This document shows positions 21,101 to 31,625 of a stretch of 64,000 bases of DNA, one piece after another; the first letter of the stretch is position 1; each line of letters opens with the position of its first letter. Under the pieces are notes generated by a model. That model did no database searches and was not told where the DNA came from. It saw only the letters and a program-made list of their open reading frames with translations. Position numbers and translations under genes: made by a program. The stretch is from Clytia hemisphaerica (lineage: Eukaryota > Cnidaria > Hydrozoa > Leptothecata > Clytiidae), in assembly GCA_902728285.1 (NCBI GenBank), contig CACVBU010000143.1, positions 124,001 to 188,000 of the forward strand, read 5' to 3'.

Positions 21101-23557
21101 TGCAGAGGGGTCCAGCCCCCAGCATTTTTCAGAGGGGGGGGACTAAGGGAAAAAAACTCTTTTTTCAAGAAGGATAAAACCTTCCCCCACAGCATGATAT
21201 ATTTTTAACATAATTTAAAATATCCTCAACCTATCAGCTCTGCCCCCAGTTCTATTGCACAACACTCAGCCAACCCCAGTAGCAAGCTAGCCCACAGTAT
21301 TTTTTGAAAAAATACAGCCCCCAATCAAGCAAAAATGGTTTAGCCCCCCCCCCCTAAGCTCAGGGGGGGGGGTGCATTCTATGTAAACTGAAGTCAGGAA
21401 AAGTATCAATGTTTTTGAAAGTCGATTCAATTTCAATTCCTCGTTTTAGGTCTTGTTCTATTCGGTGTTCAAGAAATTCAAACAGTTATTGATGGCAGGT
21501 GGTAGGATTTTATTTTTGACGTTCCTTAGATGTCGCGCTCAAAATATTCTGTCGATGCGATGTGTTTTCTTTTATAAACATAACACTTACAAGCATATGA
21601 AGGCTCAAATTTGCAAATTTCCCAAGCATATAACATACGCCAGCCGGAAATGTTTTTCAAGTCATACATTTTTCTATTCAAAAGGGATTGGAAGTGGTCA
21701 AGTAAAAAAAATACATAAAGACATTCCACGACTAGCCACATTCCACTGTTTGCTAAATTTAAATGCTTTTTGAATCGAATGTTTATGAAATTTCTGAAAT
21801 TTTACAAAAAATTGGCTCGGGTAAATTATAAACATAAAAATTCATAAGCATATCATAAGCATAGGCTATGACTGAATGCTTTGAAAGCTTAAGCATACAG
21901 GAGCCTGGTCAAGAGGCATACACTTGCTTATAAAAAAAAAAAATTGGGGGTTTTTCTCACGTATCTTATAGGACTAGACAGTCAAGCTAATATGTAAATG
22001 CCAGCTTCCTTTTCTTGTAGGAATAATAGGCAGGATACAATATGAATCAATCGAAAATGTCCGCAATCGAACTTTCATATTATTTGGCGCTCTTTTCATA
22101 TGCTGGATTTTTCGTAAGTTGACGGTCACAGTTTTCTCGTCATAGTATATACATCTAAAAATGTCTTTTTCCTAAAACAAAAGTTAGTTACAAAGATATT
22201 TACAAATAGACAAAATGTTCTAGGAGTTTTTATTTAAAGCTCCGGGGGGGGGGGTGGGTACTTAGGTAAATGGAGGGTACGGTATGTGCCGTCCTTAAGG
22301 GTAGCTATTTTGGATTCCTAAAGGCCCGCTAAGGGTCGGAAAAATCGGAAAATCAAATTTCTGTCCCACTGACAAGGATCGGAGAAACAGAAAATATTCA
22401 ACTTTTTACCGCTGGAAAGATCGAAATTCGGTCAAATTTGGTCAAATTTGGTCAAAGCTTATCGAATAATAGAGCGTCGTTTATGAGAAATTCTTGATGA
22501 CTGGGACTTTAAATTTTATCGAATAAGTGAGCGTATCGAGTAGTAGAACGTCGAATTAGAGAGCGTCCTATTAAGTTTCAATCATCCTTACTCATCATCA
22601 GTGAACAAAGTGGCATTTTTCCTTTTTTCTTTTTAGCCTTGATTCTTGGACTACTGTCATTACCGTTCTCATTCAAGATGAAAAAATACTTCGGTCTGTA
22701 TGTCATCGAGGTAAGAATTATCTCTTATCTGATTTTCAATTACTGTTTATTCCCGAATATTCGACATTCCAATGCCTTTCCGGTAGAATTTATTTACTCA
22801 ATTCAGGCAAGACTATCTTAAACTTTACGTTACTCAAACTTTAATTTTTCAAACTTCTCAACGTATTCAAAGTGGTCATCAGTTTCTGATTTCGATTAGG
22901 GTTTTTTAAAAGCGTAAAAGCTAATCGTTTTTATTTAACCTATGTTGAGCTAAAAAATAACGTAGGTAACCTTACTAAAGCCAGAAATAAAAAAAACAAA
23001 ATCTGGGCTATTACCTCCCGTAACATGTAAGACCCGCGAGCGTAAAAGTAAGGGCGAATCGTGTGACTCTGAAATGGTATATTGAACTTATTTACAAACC
23101 AACTAAAATATAACCTTACTAAAGTTAACCATCACTGATGCGATGAAATGGTTTTCCGAAGAAACTAACCCATTCAAGAGTTCCTTTTCTAAAGGAAGGT
23201 ACGCGTCACTAAATTTTAAATTAATTCTTTCAATTTTTCTAATTCTTTATAATAACCATTAGTATTGTTGTACCTTTTAATAGAACACTACGCTTTAAGG
23301 ATTAGATCATATTTCCCACTTTTCTCACTTTCTAGGCATTGACGTCTCCAATGCAAGGGTTTCTCAATTCCATTGTTTATGGTTGGTACAATTTACGATA
23401 CCGTGGTGGTACCCAGGAGATCAGCCAAAGTGATGAACGAAGACCGTTAATCGACCCCTCTAACAGAAGACAACGATCTCCAACACCTGCGAACTTTTCT
23501 TCTGACAATGACGATGAAGAGGAGTTGAGTCAAGATTTCTGGTCAACCATGACTTGA
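9025..23557 (+). CDS. Seven-transmembrane GPCR-like protein, 13 exons
   Basis: Exons: 9025-9153, 9527-9570, 9920-9983, 10854-11003, 11666-11758, 19081-19139, 19531-19626, 19902-19944, 20308-20403, 21450-21498, 22021-22113, 22637-22710, 23336-23557. Frame stays open across all GT-AG junctions, giving about 403 residues. A Thr-rich N-terminus with NVS glycosylation site precedes TM1 (LEILSIIYLATGFL across exons 2-3). TM2 has CLADLFGS; exon 4 ends with a Cys at the start of TM3; the TM4-TM5 loop has DICTWCFPLFFYENGVSCP. TM5, TM6 and TM7 (FLNSIVYGWYNL) follow, then an acidic, Ser-rich tail. The layout resembles cAMP-receptor-like/GPR157/TMEM116-type receptors, but no orthologue is assigned. Membrane location and signalling role are inferred from the fold. 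Confidence 0.82.
9812..9870 (+). mobile_element. Truncated tRNA-derived SINE fragment
   Basis: Contains GGTTCGAATCCCCACTTTTTCCA, a Pol III B-box-like core followed by TTCCAATG, as in the SINE at about 45808. The 5' A-box half is missing. It lies in intron 2 of the 7TM gene. Confidence 0.45.
11090..11250. repeat. Remnant of the CCGGGGGG-type MITE family
   Basis: Contains AAGGGTCGATTTTCG..., GGACGTACCCG and CACCCCCCGGGCC, recalling sub-terminal and terminal parts of the elements at about 27342-27678 and 34245-34671. Weak, decayed copy in intron 4. Confidence 0.35.
11755..12045. repeat. Two tandem ~140-bp repeats starting at the exon 5 splice donor
   Basis: TAATGTAAGGACAAAATC... (11755-11890) is repeated at 11897-12045 as TAATGTGAGCACAAAATC..., both running through GATATAATATATT. 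A third copy begins at 14208. The first copy spans the exon 5/intron 5 donor, so each repeat carries a copy of the AAT|GT(A/G)AG splice site. Confidence 0.85.
12641..13840. repeat. Satellite, ~183-bp unit, about 6.5 copies
   Basis: The landmark GGAACGGTCGCC recurs at about 12727, 12909, 13091, 13275, 13458 (GGAATGG), 13646 and 13830, spacings 182-188 bp. Copies share GACAAAGTCCAAAAACGATC and TCATAGTGATATGTTTG. Some neighbours are more alike at alternate positions, suggesting a two-unit higher-order arrangement. It lies in intron 5 of the 7TM gene. Confidence 0.93.
14208..14332. repeat. Third copy of the exon-5-donor repeat
   Basis: TAATGTAAGCACAAAATC...AATATCCTAGATGG matches 11755-11890 and 11897-12031, separated from them by ~2.2 kb containing the satellite. 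Confidence 0.85.
14757..15007. repeat. Perfect palindrome: 96-bp arms, 59-bp loop
   Basis: 14757-14852 and 14912-15007 are exact reverse complements over 96 bases by eye, starting TGTCGAGTGAGTAAACG and reaching CTCTCCATGGGAGAGCC, itself a shorter palindrome, before the loop. It could form a long hairpin. It lies within the 2.16-kb element. Confidence 0.95.
15080..15210. repeat. 79-bp direct repeat preceding the minisatellite
   Basis: CTCTGACATCGTCAGAACCC... occurs twice about 79 bp apart (15080s and 15160s). Each copy carries ATCACCAAATTGAAATGAATGTTGAT and one copy of the downstream 26-bp core, so this looks like the founder arrangement from which the minisatellite expanded. Confidence 0.85.
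15213..15836. repeat. 26-bp minisatellite, about 23-24 copies
   Basis: Unit CATCACGAAATTGAACGAGT + GTTGCA repeated head to tail with very few changes (T for C in GTTGTACATC units; one shortened unit near 15657). No spacers. Confidence 0.97.
16729..17441. mobile_element. 713-bp hAT-like non-autonomous element
   Basis: Terminal inverted repeats of ~27 bp: CAGGGATATGTTATAGCGTA... at 16729 and its complement ending CCCTG at 17441. Flanked by ATTCTTC direct repeats (16722-16728, 17442-17448). CAGGG ends and a 7-8-bp duplication fit hAT elements. No transposase. Confidence 0.8.
17580..18548. repeat. Repetitive region with inverted ~60-bp arms
   Basis: Begins with GGTGTCCCAGAAAAAAGTCC, a typical element terminus. 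17821-17880 and 18455-18514 are imperfect inverted copies (AGTCACTCATGGTAGGCTGAGC against its complement). Remote DNA-transposon remnant; ends not resolved. Confidence 0.45.
18549..18776. mobile_element. MITE, TTTAAAGGGACAT family (copy 2)
   Basis: Ends TTTAAAGGGACATTACAGTA and TACTTTAATGTCCCTTTAA, inverted relative to copy 1 at 2041-2250. It shares the CACGTGATTTTAATTGTTCTC interior in reverse complement. Confidence 0.75.
20440..20570. repeat. Decayed ACACG-family fragment
   Basis: TTTTTTTTATAAAGCATCC, GGGCTTAAAAATATTCTTAA and CATTTTGTGAG parallel the pieces flanking the 2.16-kb element at 14342-14390 and 16557-16640. Intron 9 of the 7TM gene. Confidence 0.5.
20878..21038. mobile_element. 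MITE, AGACCATGTTCGCACGT family (copy 1)
   Basis: AGACCATGTTCGCACGTAAC at the left, with its imperfect complement (GCGCGTGAACGTTGGTCT) at the right. The arms contain CGTTTCGCTCCGAA and its complement. Related to 51712-51846. Confidence 0.75.
21100..21380. repeat. Poly-G/poly-C rich element remnant
   Basis: Runs of G (21138-21144, 21364-21372) and C (near 21344) in a sequence repeating CCAGCCCCCAGCATTTTT-like phrases. Probably a decayed MITE. No gene. Confidence 0.3.
22240..22575. repeat. Overlapping remnants of two MITE families
   Basis: 22240-22330 (CCGGGGGGGGGGGTGGGTAC, GGGTACGGTATGTGCCGTCC) belongs to the CCGGGGGG family. 22455-22570 (ATCGAATAATAGAGCGTC, GAATTAGAGAGCGTCC) resembles the CAGTTGACTCTC family. 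Intron 11. Confidence 0.45.
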
Positions 23558-24237
23558 ATAACGACATTGGTTTAACTTTTTCATTCAAATGATTTCCCAG
23601 ACTATAACTTATGAAGATAGAGCTAAAAATGGACAGAGCTAAGTGATCGATCCTTCCAACAAACGACAACGAGTTTCAACGCCTGCGAACTTTTCTTCTG
23701 ACCATGATGATGAAGAGGAACTGAGTCGATATTTCTGGTTCATCATGACTTGAATAACTACATTGCGTTACCTTTTTAGCTGGATTAGCGACTGTAACAT
23801 GAAGGTAGAGCATCCAGCTACGGTGCGCAAGTTTGTGGGTTCGATCCCCAACCGGGTCATACCAAAGATTCCTAAAATGGTACTTGATGCCTCTCTGCTT
23901 GATGCTCAGCAACTAAAGAGACGGATCAAGGCTAAGTGGAGAAATCCACGGAAAGGAGTGGCGCCCTACCTTCGGGTAGACAGCTATATGAAAAAAGAGC
24001 CTTCGGGTCGCCCTCGACTGTGGTCGCAAACCTACTTACTTTTAGCTGGTTAAACTGAGTGATTAAAAATCTTAGCTTTTCAATTTAATCAATTCCCCAA
24101 CCTTAGCTTATGAATATAATGCTATAAATGGACGGAGCTTACTGATCAATCCTGCCAGTAAAAACATATGTGTTCAAACTTTTCTTCCAACCATGATTAT
24201 GATGAAGAACTGAGAAAAGATTTCTGGTCAACCATCC
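23440..24237 (+). repeat. Tandem partial duplications of the 7TM gene's last exon
   Basis: The C-terminal coding end (about 23440-23567: ATCGACCCCTC...GCGAACTTTTCTTCTGAC...ATGACTTGAATAAC) recurs at about 23645-23761 and, more diverged, at about 24148-24237. The spacer GAT/AATT-TCCCCAGAC... plus GGACAGAGCT also recurs. The duplicates lie after the stop codon and have no upstream acceptor seen, so they are exon debris. Confidence 0.85.
23784..24039 (+). mobile_element. tRNA-derived SINE with 10-bp target duplication
   Basis: Has GAAGGTAGAGCATCC (A-box-like) and GTGGGTTCGATCCCCAACC (B box). Flanked by TTTTAGCTGG at 23774-23783 and 24040-24049. A ~170-bp tRNA-unrelated body follows the tRNA-like head. 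It is inserted in the second exon duplicate. The 96-codon open frame over it is incidental. Confidence 0.75.
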
Positions 24238-24333
24238 CAGCTGCCATACAACGTTGTTTCAACGTTTATTTAACGTTCACAACGTCCATATAACGTTAGA
24301 TGAACGTTGAAATAACGTTGTGTGCCAGCTGGG
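24236..24333. mobile_element. AACGTT foldback MITE (copy 1)
   Basis: 98-bp near-palindrome: CCCAGCTGCCATACAACG at the left, CGTTGTGTGCCAGCTGGG at the right, with AACGTT recurring at short intervals inside. Similar copies at 39262-39359, 40401-40493, 51967-52031 and 57096-57178. Inserted at the end of the third exon duplicate. Confidence 0.88.
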
Positions 24334-25191
24334 ATGATGAATTATAAAGAAGTAAATAGAAGGCTGGCAAAAATCTTAACAACATTTCTTGTAGTTAAGA
24401 AATTTTAATATAGATGAAAGATTTGACGTATGTATTAAATTGGCGAATATATTAAGAAATTCTTTATTTAAAAAAAAAGACGCCTAGAAAACCTTTTAAA
24501 GCAGTTTTTCAAAGTTAGATTACGACAATCTCTACTTTAATATCTTGTAGGACTTCCTTGCAACAGTCTAAAAAAACTTTTTTTTCAGCGGTACAGAAAT
24601 ACAGTTCTTCATCCATATTTGATTAAAATATGCTGAAGTGACGAATTCTTTCTGAAAGATCACCTTTTCCCACCATTGTCTCTTAAAATTTGGTCGTTCA
24701 ATAGCTGCAGCATATTCATGACAAGTCTTGATGATATTTTTGTCAAATATTTGAATTATAAGATGTAAATATTCTGATAGATGTTCTCACTGGCTGAGAT
24801 TTCTTTTGTAAACGAAGCTTAATTTGATATTAAAATTGTAAATACATGATGGAGAATGAACTGAATAAGTAATATTGATTTTAAATCATTTTGCTTCTAA
24901 GCCAAATTTTCTAAATACCCATATAGTGCTATGATATTATGTTTTTTTTTAAAGAAAAATCAACCGAAATATTCTTAAAACTTTCCAACAATATTCCTTC
25001 AAAAACTCATTTTTTTAATAATTTTACTTTCGAGAGTAGGAGCCCCAGTTTGAGGTATAGACAATGGTACCGTTGGAAAGCTCGCTTTCTCAGTTTTTGC
25101 TAGCTTTGTTTTTAGTGCATAGGTATTCACGAAATACTCTTTCCGGGGTTACAGTTATTCCTTTGGATACCAATTAAGTCGTACACGCTTT
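24334..25191. other. Intergenic, no feature recognised
   Basis: AT-rich sequence without recognisable gene or clear repeat boundary. Confidence 0.45.
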
Positions 25192-25549
25192 TTTTTTATA
25201 AGAATACATTTTATAAGAATGTCCATGATGAAAATGGCCAAAAAAATTAAGAATATGCTAAGAATATAAGCATCATAGAATTTTGCTACTCAAGCTAAAT
25301 GCCATTTTTATAGCATTTTCAATTATAAATTGACAATCTCGAATTACCCCCAAATAAACTCACTCATTTCACAAAAATGCCTTATACAGTACACAGTACT
25401 AGACGTATGTATTAAATGTTAAATCTAGTCTGAATTAGGACCCTAACCTAAGAATATGCTGTAAGAATATTTTAGTATGATTTTCCCAAAAAAGTGAAGA
25501 ATATTCATGAAAAAATGGATTTACACCATTCTTATAAAAAAAGCGTGTA
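25192..25549. mobile_element. MITE, ACACG-TTTTTT-ATAAG family (copy 2)
   Basis: Left TACACGCTTTTTTTTTATAAG and right CTTATAAAAAAAGCGTGTA, TA at the boundaries. Interior has AAAATGGCCAAAAAAATTAAG. Confidence 0.8.
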
Positions 25550-25839
25550 TTTAACCAGCAAGCTAGGTCAATTATTTTAGATGTTGCCTCGTAAAAAATG
25601 CATCGATAAATGACGTTTGACGTCGATTATTACCATGACTAAAATCTTGGACGTCGAAAAAATGTGGAAACTACCGACCCTATAGATTTTGTTATCTGAT
25701 GATAGACTCTACTGTTTTGCATGTTTGTGTCAAAAATCTAAAAAGACTAAAGAACTAAGCCAATGGTCATTTCGTCAAGAAGCAATGATATTTGAATTGG
25801 AGGTTTTATCTCACTACCCGTACTCTTGTCTCAAGAAAG

Positions 25840-26100
25840 GACGCCCCCCCCGCTAATTGTTAAGAGAAAAAAAATCCACCCACCGCTCTTATTAAGACCC
25901 CCCCCCCCCCCCCGCTAATTAAATTCGAATAATTCAATATTTTATTACAGTGTAGATAGACCTTAAGCTAGTTAAAAGTTTCCTTTTTGTTAGTATTGGT
26001 TCATATTTTACTTGTTCATTTGTCAATATTACGTGTTATCAGTCAAAAAATTATGCCTTCAAATAACCCCCCCCCCTGCTTATTAGAATTTAGAAAATTT
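25840..26100. repeat. C-rich low-complexity sequence
   Basis: Several runs of 7-16 C separated by GCTAATTAAATTCGAATAAT-like text; probably decayed MITE ends. No gene. Confidence 0.4.
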
Positions 26101-26392
26101 TCCTACCCCCTGCATATTCGGACCTGTTCGGGAGACAGGAGTATGGCTCTGATAGTGCTGTAAAAAAGATGTCTACACAAGGAAAGCCATACGAAACGTA
26201 CACGGAACAAAAGGACAAGGAATAAACGTACACGGAACAAACTGACAAAGGAAAAACTGAAAAAGAAGAAGAAAAAGAAGAGCGAAGCAGAAAGCAAAGA
26301 CATTTTTCACTTTAACAGTATCGAGTATCTTTCGGTGAATTCATTGTCTCACTCAGTGTTATTTTATTTAAAACTCCTTTTTAAATCTTTAA

Positions 26393-27075
26393 CCCTATTA
26401 GCCCCAGGGGGGGGGGGGTAGAATCTACCACGCTGGAGTTCTTTTGTTTATATCTCGGAGAAAAATTTTTCAAACGACTTGAAACTTTCTGACTTTTAAT
26501 AAAATCTTATTAAGAGTACTTGTACAAATTTTTAGGGTCATAGATTGTCCAGATCAGGTTTTATGACTTAATTGTGAAACATGACATAAAACCCGGCTAA
26601 AATCCTTAAAACTCAAAATTTTAAAGTGCTGATAACTTCTAAACTATTTATTCAATCATTTTCAAATTTTTACACGTGATAGGCATTGATAATACAAATT
26701 TAAAAAATCTAAAGAAAATTTTTGAAAATGATGACGTCATGGAAATTGCAAAACCGGCAATTATGTTAAAGAACAGTCTTTTACCTTTCAGAATCTTCAA
26801 ACAGAATCGAAATATCTTTATTGGTTCGACTGTAATAGACATTTTTGTAAACCATATATTTGGGCTTTTTCCGGCAGGTGGAAATTTTGTGATGACGTCA
26901 TCAGTTTTTGAATGACGTCATCAAATTTTTTTTTCTTCCTGGAAAATTGTATCATGATGGAGAACATATGTACCAAATTTCATGGCCATAGCTCTTCTAG
27001 ATCGAAAATAATCGAGGGTGGTAGATTCTACTCCCCTGGGGATACAAAAGTCAAAAAAGCTTGGGGCTAATAGGG
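26393..27075. mobile_element. 683-bp piggyBac-like MITE
   Basis: TTAA at both flanks (26389-26392, 27076-27079). Terminal repeats CCCTATTAGCCCC / GGGGCTAATAGGG. Sub-terminal inverted GGTAGAATCTACC and GGTAGATTCTACTCCC. The interior has two GATGACGTCAT motifs near 26890-26925. TTAA plus CCC ends is the piggyBac signature; no transposase is present. Confidence 0.85.
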
Positions 27076-27341
27076 TTAATATCATCTTAATTTATTAAGA
27101 CAAAGATTATAGATATTTAGTGTAATGTCTTATTTTGATTTGGTTGCACATCACAAGGCTTCTTATGTTTTACTTATCTTAATTTATAACATAAAGAACG
27201 ATATAAAATAAAAGGAAGGATTTCGTTCCAGTATCACCGAATTTTTCGAATTTGCCTGGGTTTTTGCTGTACTGTACCGGTATTGGAAAAAAAAACTTGG
27301 TAATACAAGAAAATATATATTCTCCCCTCCCGCTCTAAGCC

Positions 27342-27678
27342 TGGGGGGTACTAGGGTTGGAGGATGAGGGGTATGTGCGGACGGGACCTCCGAAAACCGA
27401 CCCTTAGAGAGAGTGAATTTTGCTAAAAAGGTGACCCTTTAATTTTTTTTTCGATTTTTGAAAAAGGTTAACCTTATTAAAGAGACTTTTTTATAATTTT
27501 TTCTCTCGAAATCAAAACAATTTCCTAAAGTAAAGTTTCCTAAAGAGTTTTCCGACCCTTATAGAGACTTTTTTTAAACTTTCTGAATTTTCCGACCCTT
27601 ACAGAGACTTTGAAAGGTGAAAACACCGACCCTTACCGTCCGCACATACCCAGCACCTATTATTGCTAGGTACCCCCT
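27342..27678. mobile_element. MITE, CCGGGGGGTAC family
   Basis: Left CTGGGGGGTACTAGGGTTGG, right GCTAGGTACCCCCT. Sub-terminal GTATGTGCGGACGG is matched by CCGTCCGCACATAC. The interior repeats CCGACCCTTA(T/C)AGAGACTTT. Relatives at 22240, 34245 and, faintly, 11090. Confidence 0.75.
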
Positions 27679-28169
27679 CTCTCAGCTCCTAAATTTAACA
27701 GATTTTCTTGTTTGAATAACAAGTTATGTGACCTATAAGTATAATGTCATTTGCTTTACAAAAGGGGTATGCTATTTAAAGGCAATTCTCGATCCTCTCG
27801 ACGATTAAAGGCCATCACAAAAAATCATTTTTCCTTATTTGGAAACCGAAAGTTTTAACATTTTCTAATCACGAGTTTTACACTTAGAATTGGTGATTCT
27901 TTCTCTTCTCTCTATTACGACATCAAGTTTGCTTTAGAAACAATTTTCTCACATTTGTCATAGCACTAAAGAATGCTGACGTCAGCTTATTTCCTTATCA
28001 AGCCAATACTCAGTTGACAGTATCAGATTATATTTGGATATGTAAACGTTACGTAATGTTGTTTCTCAACTTATGATCCAAATTTTAGCCTGGACATATG
28101 TAACTTGATGACAGAAAGAGTTTTACATCCATTTCTTAGGAAGGAATTTCACATTTTTATACTTTAAAA

Positions 28170-28475
28170 GAGGAAAATTTGGCGGAATTAGCCTAATCCG
28201 CCAACTTAAGTCCTGCCAATTTAAGTTCCTGCGAATTAAATTCTTTTCGGCCATCTGCCAAATTAAAATCATTTTATTCATCCCCAAAATGAATATGATG
28301 TTTGATATTTCAGGCTTTAAAATTTTTAAAATCTTTTATCTTATTTCATAGCGTGTTATTCATACGCCAAATTAAATTCCCTCCAAGTTAATTTTTCCAG
28401 GCATCTCCCAATTCCCTATAAAAACTTTTTGACCGTCCGCCAAATTAGATTACCGCCAAAATTTTTTTTCCTTTT
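28170..28475. repeat. Inverted-repeat element, AAATTTGGCGG ends
   Basis: AAATTTGGCGGAATTAGCC at the left and ACCGCCAAAATTTTTT at the right, with repeated CCGCCAAATTA/GCCAATTTAAG phrases between. Likely a decayed MITE. Confidence 0.5.
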
Positions 28476-29045
28476 TAAGGTAGTGCCCGCTATTTGAAGA
28501 TTTTTTTCATACCGCGAGTCTCAAGTAAACTTCGATAGCCTTCATATTGTCATCAGTATTTGTGATGTTCATTTTTTTTAAATCGTTAGGAAAAATCATG
28601 AGAATTTTTCGTTGTTTGTTTTTGTTTCGAGAATATTCTTCGCAATGCAATTTGGATCATACTCATTTTGTAAACGTGTGGTGCAATTTGAAGCATTTGA
28701 ACTTTTTCCATTCCACAGCTAGAATTTAAACTTCATAATTTGATTCCTTGCTCGGTAATAAAATGGTAAAAGTAGAATTTTTTTAATTGTTATTTCAATT
28801 AATTTTAAATAGCTTTGTTTGGACTAAATAATATACTAAAATTATATGATTCCCTTTGCTTGGGTAATGGGTCCTAATCCGCACAAGAAGCTCCAGAATC
28901 TTTTTGAAGTTTCAAGCGCTGCCTGAATACTGCTGGTTTGGTGCATGCAACATCTTAGATACTATAATACATAGTGCTGACACTCGAACCTGGGGAAGCA
29001 TTGTTATCGACGTGAGTGTCTCCACACAACACATTGTCAGGCTCG

Positions 29046-29227
29046 TTAATCTTTTTTTATAAGAACAACGAGGCTCTAAATTGTCAAAAAAATAAGAAGA
29101 CTTTAAAGAACAATGTTGCACCTGGAATTGCAGAATTTCAAGAAATTCAGTTAAAAATGTGCCAAAAGAATAAGAACAACCAAGCCTGGAACAAAAATTT
29201 ACTGGTTCTTGTAAAAAATAGAGTGTA
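29046..29227. mobile_element. MITE, ACACG-TTTTTT-ATAAG family (copy 3)
   Basis: TTTTTTTATAAGAACAACGAGGC at the left; GGTTCTTGTAAAAAATAGAGTGTA at the right. Similar interior to 38033-38200 (CGAGGCTC...TTGTCAAAAA). Confidence 0.65.
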
Positions 29228-29490
29228 CATTTTTTCTTGTATCAAAGTATGGGTATATGAGTTATAAGAAAACTGAGGCACAAAAATGCCAAAAAACAAG
29301 AACAATTTAAGAACACTGCTGTAATTCTAAGCGAATAATGGTGAAAGTTACTAAAATTGTGGTACCAAATGAAAAACATTAATTAAGCCCTAGATATCAG
29401 AACAGAATAAGAACAATATAGGCTAAAAGTGCCAAAAATAAGAACAGCCGAGCCTCATCGAAATTTCCATGAAAATTTTTTTGCCCTACA

Positions 29491-29817
29491 TAAGGCGTAC
29501 AAACTTTCGCGAGCAGAAACTTTCGCGAGGTCAAAAAATCGTGAAATCTACGACATTTACTTTCGTGAATTCGACAAAAAATATTTTTTCGCGAGCATAA
29601 ACTTTCGCGAATTAGGTATATTTTAAGTACAAATTTTCGGTGTATGAAACTAGTGTTTTTACCGTTCAAATGCACTCAAACCACATTTGATGGACTTTTG
29701 CATAATTTCTACTCTAAATTTTATACTTGTCATCATTAAAGATAAGAGCTAAAATTCGCGAAAATCGCGAAAGTTTCTGCTCGCGAAAGTTTCTGCTCGC
29801 GAAAGTTTGTACGCCTA
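29491..29817. mobile_element. MITE with TTTCGCGAGCAGAAA terminal repeats
   Basis: Left GGCGTACAAACTTTCGCGAG, right complement ending TTTGTACGCC. TA at both boundaries. CTTTCGCGAGCAGAAA is repeated tandemly at each end. Adjacent to the 5' end of the non-LTR retrotransposon. Confidence 0.75.
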
Positions 29818-29863
29818 AAGTATTGCCTTTGTATGAAAATCAGATACAATGAAAACTAACTGA

Positions 29864-31625
29864 ATGTCAATGTTGTTTTCCGTCAATGTTGTCTTCAAAA
29901 CATATGACATTATCAAACCTTTTCTTCATCATATTTTCAACCTCTCCTTAAAACAAGGCATATTTCCGAATGAATTAAAAATTGCTAAAGTTACACCCGT
30001 TTTTAAAACAGGAGACAAAAATGACCCAGGGAATTATAGGCCAATCTCAGTTTTACCATGCTTTTCAAAACTCCTCGAGAAAATCATGTACAACAGGCTC
30101 TATGACTATCTTCAGCAGCATAAAATTCTATATCAAAAACAATTTGGCTTCCAACAAAAACACTCGACTGAACACGCTCTACTCGAATTAATCAGTGAAA
30201 TTTCAAATTCTTTCGAAAAGAATAAATTCACCATTGGTATTTTCATTGACCTTTCAAAAGCATTTGACACTGTTAACCATGACATACTAATCTCAAAAAT
30301 GGAACGATACGGAATAACAGGTACTAACTTAGACTGGTTTAAAAACTATTTGACTGGACGTAGACAATGTGTGGCATATGACAACTCGACAAAATTGACT
30401 GTGGGGTTCCCCAAGGCTCAATCCTGGGACCGCTACTATTCCTGATTTACATAAACGATCTACATAACACATCGAAACTACTTGATTTTATACTATTTGC
30501 TGACGATACTAATCTTTTCTATTCAAACAAAGACCTAAAAACACTTTTTAAAGTAGTTAACAATGAACTTAACCTTATAAATAACTGGTTTGTCGCTAAC
30601 AAATTATCACTGAATGTTAAAAAAACGAAGTACATACTTTTCTGTAAACGCAGTAAAGTTGACGACCTACCTTTAAGACTCCCTTCCTTACGAATTAACG
30701 ATACAGAAATTAAACGAGTTTACGATACAAGCTTCCTTGGAGTAATAATTGACGAATCCTTAAATTGGAATAAACACATTAAAACCATTGAAAATAAGAT
30801 CTCTAAAAACATCGGAGTTCTTTTTAAAGCTAAGCAAGTCCTTGAACTAAACTCGCTCAAAAAACTTTACTTTGCATTTATTCATAGTTATTTAAATTAT
30901 TGTAACATAATATGGGGTAGTACTTTTAAATCGAACTTAAAAAAACTCTTTAGTAAACAAAAACATGCACTCCGCATCATGTTTGGTGTAAATAAATTTA
31001 GTCCGGTTAATCATCACTTTAAAGACTTAGGTGCGCTTAATATCTATCAAATAAACATCTACCAGACAATTGCATTTATGCAAAGCGTTAAAACTAAAAC
31101 CTGTCCTGACTTATTTTTTAACCAATTTCCTCAAATAAATCATATATACCAAACAAGATACTCAAAAAATGCTTTTAAAATACAGGGTGCACGATTAGAT
31201 GTCAAAAGGTTTGCTATTAGATATAGGGGTCCTTTTATGTGGAACAATGTTCTTAGTAGTGATCTCAAAGAAACTTGTGGAGAAAAATCAAAACTATGTT
31301 TCCAAAAGGCTGTAAAGAAATATATTTTTTAACACAGATGTTGAGAAATATTACTAAATGACAATTTATCACATAGGTGTAAATAAATTATATAATCCTT
31401 TTTTTCATTCTTTTATTTCTCTTTTTCTATTATATGAAACATGTAGCAGATGTAAATAAACACTTTCGCAATCAAGGGGATAGGTGAAAAGGTAGCAATG
31501 CCTTCTTCTATCTCCTGCGAATGTTTTTAGCGTAAACATTTTTTTTATCTCACAAACAATAGCTATAAAACTTTTAACGTGTAATTTTATGATAGCTTAG
31601 TGATTAAACGCAAATAATTAAACGG

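Noticed and set aside
23763..24053. 96-codon open frame after the 7TM gene
   Set aside because: Lies almost wholly over the tRNA-derived SINE between target duplications.
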